Positions 1 to 5,166 of a DNA stretch of 5,166 bases are shown here, one piece after another. The position numbers were made by a program, and so were the translations under genes. The notes beneath the pieces are model-generated. The model made no database searches. It was not told the origin of the DNA and saw only the letters and a program-made list of their open reading frames with translations. The DNA comes from Verrucomicrobiota bacterium (lineage in GTDB: Bacteria > Verrucomicrobiota > Kiritimatiellia > B70-G9): contig QNAJ01000124.1 in NCBI GenBank assembly GCA_003641465.1, positions 1 to 5,166 of the forward strand. The letters are read 5' to 3'. The stretch's first letter is position 1. Each line of letters starts with the position of its first letter.

Positions 1-1049
1 ATGAGTATGAGAATCTGCAGCGTTCCGTATCGCGCCTGCAAGCCCTCTATGATCTGGTCTTCAACCGACTCAAGGAGGTAGACGTATCCATCGGTATTGA
101 ACCGGAAAGGATACGTATCGTGGAACGCGCGGAGGTTCCTACTTCTCCGGTAACCCCGCGGAAATTGCAGAGCATTTTCATTGCCGCCCTGATCGGACTG
201 GGACTCGGCATAGGGCTGGTATTCGGACTGGAATATCTGGATGACACAATCCGGTATCCGGAAGAGGTCACGGAGGGATTGGGATTGCCCTTTTTCGGAG
301 TTATTCCGACTGCACAGTGGGATCCGGATGACTTGGCCACGCATCTGCTGAGTAACATCGCGAGCAACAGCGGTGTTGCCGAAGCCTATCGCAATGTCCG
401 TTCTGCTCTGATCTTCAGCGGGGCGGAAGAATATACCAAGGCGCTTGTCGTAACTTCGGCCGTACCTCTGGAGGGGAAGACTACTACCTGTCTGAATGTG
501 GGCATCAGCCTGGGACAGGCAGGGTCACGGGTTCTCCTGGTGGATGCCGACCTGAGGCGTGGAACCATGCATAAGTTCTTCGGTGTGGAAGCCGATCGCG
601 GCCTGACCGACATACTGGTAGGCAGGGCGAAGCCGGAAGCCGTCATCCAGCGCACGCCGATCCCGAACGTGGACTTTATCGGCAGCGGACCATATCCACC
701 GAATCCCGCGGAGTTGCTTATGCGGCCTGAGTTGTCCGCATTTCTTGATTACGCCCGCCGGACTTATGACCGGGTGATGTTTGACTGTCCTCCTGTTCTG
801 GCAGTATCGGAAGCAGCCATACTGTGCACCCTGGTAGACGGGGTGATTTTCGTAGTGTGGGCCGGACAGACTTCCCGTAAGCTTTCTCAGCTGGCGGTGC
901 AGACCCTGCGGGAAAGAGGGGCCAACATTCTAGGCTGCGTACTGAACAACCTGGATTTCAGCCGGATCGGTTATTACTACTACTCGACCTACTACGGGTA
1001 CTACGATTATGATTATCGTTACCCGTCAGGCGAGACGGGTTCGGCATAG
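1..1049 (+). CDS. Polysaccharide chain-length regulator / BY-type tyrosine autokinase (Wzz-Wzc fusion), 5' partial
   Basis: Membrane polysaccharide co-polymerase fused to a cytoplasmic bacterial tyrosine kinase, which controls chain length and export of capsule or exopolysaccharide by cycles of autophosphorylation. The frame is open from base 3 (348 codons seen), so the gene starts upstream; a GTG at 120 is internal. Numbering residues from that GTG: upstream lies the end of the Wzz/GNVR coiled region, then a proline-rich stretch (PTSPVTP, 7-13), a transmembrane helix (about 17-38), a Walker A variant SAVPLEGKT (113-121), Walker A' VLLVDAD (138-144), Walker B VMFDCPP (219-225), and a C-terminal tyrosine cluster (285-301; 11 of 17 residues are Tyr). 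Order and motifs fit Wzc/CapAB-type kinases. Family P-loops usually read PGEGK; here Gly is Leu. The sugar transferase follows after 40 bp, consistent with one operon. Function is confident; the polymer made is unknown. Confidence 0.93.
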   Translation, partial: EYENLQRSVSRLQALYDLVFNRLKEVDVSIGIEPERIRIVERAEVPTSPVTPRKLQSIFIAALIGLGLGIGLVFGLEYLDDTIRYPEEVTEGLGLPFFGVIPTAQWDPDDLATHLLSNIASNSGVAEAYRNVRSALIFSGAEEYTKALVVTSAVPLEGKTTTCLNVGISLGQAGSRVLLVDADLRRGTMHKFFGVEADRGLTDILVGRAKPEAVIQRTPIPNVDFIGSGPYPPNPAELLMRPELSAFLDYARRTYDRVMFDCPPVLAVSEAAILCTLVDGVIFVVWAGQTSRKLSQLAVQTLRERGANILGCVLNNLDFSRIGYYYYSTYYGYYDYDYRYPSGETGSA

Positions 1050-1078
1050 GGACGATAGGACGCAATACGGCGGTACGT

Positions 1079-1083
1079 GAGGG
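1079..1083 (+). promoter_or_regulatory. Ribosome binding site of the sugar transferase
   Basis: GAGGG lies 6 nt before the ATG at 1090. It supports that start over later in-frame GTG codons (residues 7 and 9). The 40-bp gap after the kinase stop holds no clear promoter, so the two genes are probably co-transcribed. Confidence 0.6.
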
Positions 1084-1089
1084 AAAATC

Positions 1090-2550
1090 ATGTTCTTTGA
1101 GCGCGGCGTGAGCGTATCGGTGCGCCGGGTGGTGCTTTCGCTGGCGGATATCGCTACCATTACAGCCGCCTTCATTCTGGCTGCGGTGATCCGTTTGTCC
1201 GCAGACGCCGGTATTGCCTACGTGAAATGCCATATTGGAACCCTGATCGCGTCAGGAATGATCTTTCTGCTGGTTTTCTACATCTGTGGGATGTACGAGA
1301 GACAGGTTCTCACCCAGCGGCGCTATTTCGTGAGAACTCCACTGGTGGCGGTGACTGTCAGCGTGCTGCTCGTGGTTGCCGTGTTCTACGGTCAATTCAA
1401 GCTGACCATCGGTCGGGGAATCCTGGCGATGGCTGCGGGGATGATCCTGATGGGAAGTTGGGCGGTCCGCGGCCTGTTCCGGCTGGCGGTTGGCTATGGT
1501 TGGCTGGCACATAATACTCTGGTAGTCGGTGATGAGGCCCAAGCAGCCGCCGTGATCAATCTGATAGCTGCGCACCCTGATTCCGGATATCGCGTGCTGG
1601 GGGTCGTCTATTCCGGCAAACCTCCCGAAGGCGGATTTGTGGAGAATGTCCCGGTTTTGGGGCCGGTGGCGGATCTGAAGAAGTTTGTCAACGTGTACGA
1701 GGTCGAGACAGTCGTGGTCGCCGCGTCGCTGAGAAAAGAAAGAGAGGTACTAAGAATCCTGCGGCCCATACGTTATGCCGGTGTGCAGTTGCTGGACTAC
1801 GTTGCCCTGCACGAGGAGCTGGCGCAGGAGATACCTCTGGATCACATTGACGACGAGTGGCTGATGAGTGCCGCAATGAACAGCTCCCGCATCCATATCC
1901 GTCAGATCAAACGGGTGATGGACATCAGTGTAGCCCTGACAGGCCTGATAGTCCTGAGCCCCCTGTTCCTGCTGGCGGTTATTCTGGTGAAAATCTCGTC
2001 GCCCGGTCCGGCTGTTTACAGACAGAGAAGGGTGGGACTCGATGGCCGGGAGTATGTGCTGCTGAAAATTCGCACCATGGTCCCCGCCGCCGAAAAGGAT
2101 ACCGGGCCGGTATGGTCCAATTCGCACGATTGCCGGATTACCGCCGTGGGCCGGTTCCTCCGCAAGTGGCGGATAGATGAGATCCCTCAGCTTGTCAACG
2201 TACTACGCGGCGAGATGAGCTTGGTAGGACCGCGGCCGGAAAGGCCGGAGTTTGTAGAAATCTTGAGCGATGCCGTTCCCTTCTACCGGGAAAGGCTTCT
2301 GGTACGGCCCGGGATTACGTGATGGGCTCAACTAAATGATCCCTATACGGGCAGTATCAGTGCGGTTCGCCTAAAGCTTCAGTTCGACCTTTTCTACATC
2401 AAAAACATGAGTTTCTTTCTGGATGTCGCCATTCTGCTGCGGACGTTCCGTACCATTGTAGCCGGATTACGCTACGCCGAGGAACAGCCGGGGACCACGC
2501 TGGAACTCCCTGTACGGACCGGCAAGCCCGAAGCAGGGGCTGCACGCTAG
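1090..2550 (+). pseudogene. Polyprenyl glycosylphosphotransferase (EPS sugar transferase, WcaJ/WbaP type) interrupted by an in-frame TGA
   Basis: The family transfers a sugar 1-phosphate from a nucleotide sugar to undecaprenyl phosphate at the inner membrane, the first step of exopolysaccharide repeat-unit assembly. Residues 1-410 are open: about four N-terminal transmembrane helices (about 14-35, 48-67, 83-101, 111-130), a Rossmann-like domain starting at TLVVGD (143-148), then the bacterial sugar transferase domain with KRVMDIS (274-280), a membrane-embedded helix (281-300), SPGPAVYRQ (304-312), the Asp-Glu catalytic dyad in WRIDEIPQL (D363, E364) and MSLVGPRP (376-383). Codon 411 (2320-2322) is TGA where the family has Gly of PGITGWAQ. 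The same frame continues for 75 codons as WAQLNDPYTG, KLQFDLFYIKNMS and LDVAILLRTFR, ending at TAG (2548-2550). The restored length of 486 residues is normal for the family. Without readthrough the product is 410 residues (1090-2322) and lacks the end of the catalytic domain. It may be a recent nonsense mutation or a sequencing error. The sugar substrate cannot be told from sequence. Confidence 0.85.
2320..2322 (+). other. Premature in-frame TGA at a conserved glycine codon
   Basis: The codons read ACG TGA TGG GCT CAA, that is Thr-stop-Trp-Ala-Gln, against the family motif Thr-Gly-Trp-Ala-Gln. One base change (GGA to TGA) explains it, and no frameshift is needed because both sides are in the same frame. 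The lgt, rluD-like and zip genes nearby all end with TGA at positions that fit their families, so TGA acts as a stop in this genome. Confidence 0.85.
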
Positions 2551-2560
2551 GCGACCGAAT
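2551..2560. other. Tail-to-tail junction of the two operons, no terminator seen
   Basis: Only 10 bp separate the TAG ending the transferase frame from the TGA ending zip. I found no GC-rich hairpin with a T-run in either direction near the junction. Termination is therefore factor-dependent, or transcripts overlap as antisense RNA into the opposing gene. Confidence 0.5.
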
Positions 2561-3358
2561 TCAACCCAAGGCCACATCAAGGATCATCATTACCAGGAAG
2601 CCCCCCAATGTTCCCATTGTGGCGGCGTCGTAGTTTCCCGCGGACTGCGATTCAGGAATCGCATCCTCCACCACCACGAAAATCATGGCCCCCGCGGCGA
2701 ACCCCAACGCATAGGGCAACAGGGCATGAAAAGATACTGCCGCCAGGGCACCCAGCACGCCGGCCACCGGTTCCACCGCCCCGGAAAGCTGGCCATACCA
2801 GAAACTCCTGCCGCGGCTGAGCCCTGCCCGACGCAGCGGCAGGGAAACGGCCATACCCTCCGGGAAGTTCTGAAGCCCTATGCCGAGAGCCAGCGCAGCC
2901 GCACCTGCAATGGTGTAGTTGGGGTCGCCCGCCGCGGCGGCGCCGAAGGCCACCCCAACCGCCAGTCCTTCAGGAAAATTATGCAGGGTGACCGCAATGA
3001 CCATCAGCAGGGTGCGGCGCCATGTCGTGGGAATACCTTCCGGCGTGCCCTCCGGTCTATCAGGATGGAGGTGAGGAAGGAAGAAATCTATCAGCCGCAG
3101 GAATATCCCGCCGACGAGAAAACCGATAGTTGCCGGAAGCCAGTTCAGGCGCCCGTAGGCGACGCCCATTTCAATGGCCGGTATCAGCAGAGACCAGCAG
3201 CTGGCTGCTATCATGACGCCCGCAGCGAATCCCAGCATGGCGTCAAGCAGTCGCCGACTGGGCGTCCGTACAGAGAACACCGATGCGGCACCTAGAGCAG
3301 TCACCGCCCACGTGAACATGGTAGCCAGCAGGGCCTGAATGACCGGATTTGAAATCAT
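2561..3358 (-). CDS. ZIP-family divalent metal transporter
   Basis: Inner-membrane ZIP (Zrt/Irt-like) transporter, expected to move Zn(II) or related divalent metals such as Mn or Fe into the cytoplasm. With the ATG start at 3358 it has 265 residues, normal for bacterial members, and begins MISNPVIQALLA. About eight hydrophobic segments are present. The two metal-site helices carry LHNFPEGLAVG (126-136) and the paired motif LQNFPEGMAVS (162-172), in which Gln replaces the first His. A His-bearing loop PHLHPD (95-100) follows helix 3, and VVEDAIPES (229-237) lies near the end. An in-frame TTG at 3397 would add 13 residues, but that stretch (LHFRRVDAAVRT) looks unlike the family and has no good ribosome site, so I prefer the ATG. 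The gene lies 86 bp downstream of the pseudouridine synthase on the same strand and ends 10 bp from the convergent transferase. Metal preference is not determinable here. Confidence 0.92.
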   Translation of the reverse strand: MISNPVIQALLATMFTWAVTALGAASVFSVRTPSRRLLDAMLGFAAGVMIAASCWSLLIPAIEMGVAYGRLNWLPATIGFLVGGIFLRLIDFFLPHLHPDRPEGTPEGIPTTWRRTLLMVIAVTLHNFPEGLAVGVAFGAAAAGDPNYTIAGAAALALGIGLQNFPEGMAVSLPLRRAGLSRGRSFWYGQLSGAVEPVAGVLGALAAVSFHALLPYALGFAAGAMIFVVVEDAIPESQSAGNYDAATMGTLGGFLVMMILDVALG

Positions 3359-3360
3359 TG

Positions 3361-3387
3361 TCCGGACCGCAGCATCCACTCTCCGGA
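3361..3387 (-). repeat. Duplicated TCCGGA palindrome in the zip leader
   Basis: The self-complementary hexamer TCCGGA occurs at 3382-3387 and 3361-3366, 15 nt apart and 21 bp centre to centre, ending 2 nt before the zip ATG. As RNA the copies could pair into a 6-bp stem with a 15-nt loop covering the GGAG element. As DNA they sit about two helical turns apart on the same face. Either a translational hairpin or an operator is conceivable; chance is also possible in GC-rich DNA. Confidence 0.3.
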
Positions 3388-3444
3388 AATGTAGCAATGC
3401 ACGGGCGTGACCGGCAAGAAACGCATGAGTGGTATCCAGAGATT

Positions 3445-4392
3445 TCAGTGCCGCGATCTGATCCTGCGGAGCCGGGTAAGAAGTTCCTGCATATCGGCGG
3501 GCAGCGGGGCTTCCAGGGTCATTATCCGGCCGTTGGGGTGCTCAAATTGTAGGCGGAAGGCATGCAGCATCTGGCGCTCGGCCTGTATGTCGGTTCCCGG
3601 AAGCTGGCGGCCGCCATACTGGCGGTCACCCAGGACCGGATGTCCGCGGGAAGCGAGGTGCACGCGTATCTGATGTGTTCTTCCTGTGATCAGTTCCAGT
3701 TCCAATAATGCAGCCACGTGGTAGTCCTCCAATACCGAGTAGCGGGTCTCGGCTTCTCTCCCGCGAGGGCTCCGGGTGCTCATTCGTTTTCGATCACGTG
3801 GATGGCGCCCGATGGGGGCGCGAATGATATCCTGGGCGGGGGCGGGTACCCCGCGAACCAACGCGAGGTATGTCTTTCGTATCCGGCGGTTGCGGAACTG
3901 CGACGCCAGAGAGTTAAGACTTCTTTCTTTCTTGGCGACGAGGAGTATGCCGCTGGTGTCCTTGTCCAGGCGGTGGACAATACCGGGGCGTAATGTGTCG
4001 CCGGGAAAATCAAGATCACGACAGTGATAGAGCAGCGCATTTACCAGTGTGTCGTCGCGGTGACCGGGTGCGGGGTGCACGACCAGCCCCGGTGGCTTGT
4101 TAACTGCGATGACATCTGCATCCTCGTACACAATATCCAGCGGTATCGCGCGGGGGATCAGTTCGCCGGCGGGCTCCGGCGGAGGTAATTGAACCGACAC
4201 CACCTCTCCGCCCCGGACAGTGTAATCGGGGGGGCGGATACGTCCTTGTACCCGAACGCGGTTTCCGCGTATAAGCCGTTGCCATTTGGAGCGTGAAAAA
4301 CGAGGGTCAGTCTTTGCCAGCCACACATCCAAGCGCAGTCCGGCATCAGAATCGGGGACCCGAAGTCTGATGCTGACTTCATCCGCCGCCAT
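3445..4392 (-). CDS. rluD: RluA-family 23S rRNA pseudouridine synthase, RluD-like
   Basis: Converts specific uridines to pseudouridine in rRNA; the closest characterised type appears to be RluD (23S helix 69, important for ribosome assembly). The 315-residue protein has an N-terminal S4 RNA-binding domain (about 17-70), a linker, then the catalytic domain: VNKPPGLVVHPAPG (97-110), NALLYHC (118-124), the active-site motif PGIVHRLDKDTSG (136-148) with catalytic Asp143, IGRHPRDRKRM (194-204) and GRTHQIRVHL (237-246). Length and domain order match RluC/RluD. The NALLYH segment and LRPGIVHRLDKD favour RluD, but the exact target uridines are an inference. It starts with ATG behind a good GAGG site, 9 bp after lgt ends, which suggests translational coupling. 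It ends with TGA, 86 bp before zip. No sign of damage. Confidence 0.95.
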   Translation of the reverse strand: MAADEVSIRLRVPDSDAGLRLDVWLAKTDPRFSRSKWQRLIRGNRVRVQGRIRPPDYTVRGGEVVSVQLPPPEPAGELIPRAIPLDIVYEDADVIAVNKPPGLVVHPAPGHRDDTLVNALLYHCRDLDFPGDTLRPGIVHRLDKDTSGILLVAKKERSLNSLASQFRNRRIRKTYLALVRGVPAPAQDIIRAPIGRHPRDRKRMSTRSPRGREAETRYSVLEDYHVAALLELELITGRTHQIRVHLASRGHPVLGDRQYGGRQLPGTDIQAERQMLHAFRLQFEHPNGRIMTLEAPLPADMQELLTRLRRIRSRH

Positions 4393-4399
4393 CGGCTTA

Positions 4400-4403
4400 C
4401 CTC
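4400..4403 (-). promoter_or_regulatory. Ribosome binding site of the RluD-like gene, overlapping the lgt stop
   Basis: On the minus strand TGAGG combines the lgt stop codon (TGA, 4404-4402) with a GAGG Shine-Dalgarno (4403-4400), 7 nt before the ATG at 4392. It fixes the start and implies that ribosomes ending on lgt help initiate the next gene. Confidence 0.65.
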
Positions 4404-5166
4404 AGGAAGAATGCTGATCAGAGCCGACTTCGGCCTTCGGGGAGTAAGTTTCCCGGTGCCGCGAGACCCGAAAAAGGAGAATCAGGGCAATGAAGACCAG
4501 AAAAAGGCTGACCCATTGCGCTACGGTCAGAGGCCCGGCCCTCATACGTTCGTCTCCGCGGACGAATTCGACCAGGAAGCGAAGGGGAGGATACCCCAAA
4601 AGATAGACTGCGGTAGGCAGGCCACGCACCGGCCGCCGCAGGTAGAGCCTCAGAATCAGCAGATAAATGATGATGTTGGCCAGACTCTCATATAACTGGG
4701 TGGGATGACGATAGGCGTCATGCATCCATACCGCCCAGGGAAGACTGGTGGGAGTTCCATAGCAGCAGCCATTGAGGAAGCATCCTATGCGTCCTATGGC
4801 ATGGGCAAGAGGAAGCCCGGTAAGCGTAAAGTCGGCCAGCTCGAGAATCGGCACACGCCACCGCCTCGACAGGATGAGAACCATTATGGCTCCGCCGGCT
4901 ACGCCGCCGTAAAATATGAGCCCCCCGTGATCAATTCTGAGGATCTCCGACGGATTGTTGAGGTAGTATCGCAGGTTGGCCACAACATAATTCAGACGGG
5001 CTCCCAGCAACCCGCCGAGGACCAGCCAGATTGCCAGGTCGGATCCGCGGGAAGGAGGCCAGCCTTTCCACCGTGCGAGCAGGGACCAGTGGGCACTGGC
5101 GGCGAGAAAAGCAACGGCGCCCAGTACTCCATACCAATAAATCGCTTTCGCCCCTATATGGAAGCA
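4402..5166 (-). CDS. lgt: Prolipoprotein diacylglyceryl transferase, 5' partial
   Basis: Inner-membrane enzyme that moves diacylglycerol from phosphatidylglycerol to the lipobox cysteine of prolipoproteins, the first step of lipoprotein maturation. The frame stays open to the window edge (254 residues seen), so the start lies outside; a TTG at 5010 is an internal Leu and would cut off an essential part. Visible in order: YWYGVLGA (10-17, family usually WYG), GGLIFYGG (81-88), the signature GRIGCFLNGCCYG (125-137) with its conserved Arg and Asn, HPTQLYES (154-161), VEFVRGD (199-205) and LTVAQWVSL (213-221), ending in a last membrane helix and a short polar tail. The Cys-rich signature differs from the E. 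coli form (GNFINGELWG-like), and Tyr stands where E. coli has His103; similar variants are, as far as I recall, common in other phyla. Only some 10-20 N-terminal residues should be missing. It leads the operon segment seen here. Confidence 0.94.
   Translation of the reverse strand, partial: CFHIGAKAIYWYGVLGAVAFLAASAHWSLLARWKGWPPSRGSDLAIWLVLGGLLGARLNYVVANLRYYLNNPSEILRIDHGGLIFYGGVAGGAIMVLILSRRWRVPILELADFTLTGLPLAHAIGRIGCFLNGCCYGTPTSLPWAVWMHDAYRHPTQLYESLANIIIYLLILRLYLRRPVRGLPTAVYLLGYPPLRFLVEFVRGDERMRAGPLTVAQWVSLFLVFIALILLFRVSRHRETYSPKAEVGSDQHSS

Noticed and set aside
120..1049. Complete kinase gene starting at GTG 120
   Set aside because: The frame is open upstream to the window edge with typical Wzz-domain sequence, and a start at 120 would remove the periplasmic domain. 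It is a partial gene.
2322..2339. ATG overlapping the premature TGA (TGATG) as a restart of translation
   Set aside because: That ATG is in another frame and meets a TGA after five codons, so it cannot make the C-terminal part of the transferase.
2606..2632. Possible terminator hairpin CAATG-TTCC-CATTG
   Set aside because: A 5-bp stem without a T-run inside the conserved zip coding region; too weak to call.
2726..3295. 189-codon open frame on the plus strand opposite zip
   Set aside because: It is antisense to a strongly conserved ZIP gene, its translation is Arg/Pro/Gln-rich with no domain, and it lacks a convincing start. It is a shadow of GC-rich coding DNA.
3377..3435. Weak sigma70-like promoter before zip (TTGCCG, 18 nt, TACATT on the minus strand)
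   Set aside because: Only four of six bases match in each hexamer, which is expected by chance in a region this size. zip may simply be read from the lgt/rluD transcript.
4402..5010. Complete 202-residue Lgt starting at TTG 5010
   Set aside because: The upstream frame encodes the expected N-terminal Lgt region (YWYGVLGA and further helices) to the window edge, so the short form is an artefact.

Overview
The window is about 5.2 kb of moderately GC-rich DNA, densely packed with bacterial protein-coding genes. Five genes are visible in two convergent blocks. The two outer genes run off the window edges. I see no tRNA, rRNA, CRISPR array, insertion sequence or phage gene. The kit (a Wzz-type chain-length domain fused to a bacterial tyrosine kinase, a membrane polyprenyl-phosphate sugar transferase, and prolipoprotein diacylglyceryl transferase) suggests a Gram-negative-type bacterium. 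The Lgt signature variant with GCFLNGCCYG is one I associate with lineages outside the Enterobacteria, possibly the Planctomycetes-Verrucomicrobia-Kiritimatiellota group or Deltaproteobacteria. That placement is a guess.

Left block, plus strand (1-2550): the 3' end of an exopolysaccharide or capsule locus. It holds the C-terminal part of a Wzz/BY-kinase polysaccharide co-polymerase with an extreme tyrosine-rich tail. After 40 bp comes a polyprenyl glycosylphosphotransferase, the enzyme that loads the first sugar phosphate onto undecaprenyl phosphate. Together they would start and control the length of a surface polysaccharide. The transferase reading frame is broken by one in-frame TGA exactly where the family has the glycine of its PGITGWAQ motif. 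The following 75 codons still read as good family sequence in the same frame. This is the most noteworthy observation in the window.

Right block, minus strand (5166 down to 2561): lgt (5' end outside the window), then an RluD-like 23S rRNA pseudouridine synthase only 9 bp downstream with its Shine-Dalgarno overlapping the lgt stop, then after an 86-bp leader a ZIP-family divalent metal transporter. This looks like a housekeeping operon. The zip leader carries a duplicated TCCGGA palindrome and a tiny ORF whose stop overlaps the zip start. Both are small and may be chance.

The blocks meet tail to tail with only 10 bp between stop codons and no recognisable intrinsic terminator. Apart from the interrupted transferase the genes look ordinary, and I found no convincing evidence of an undescribed system.
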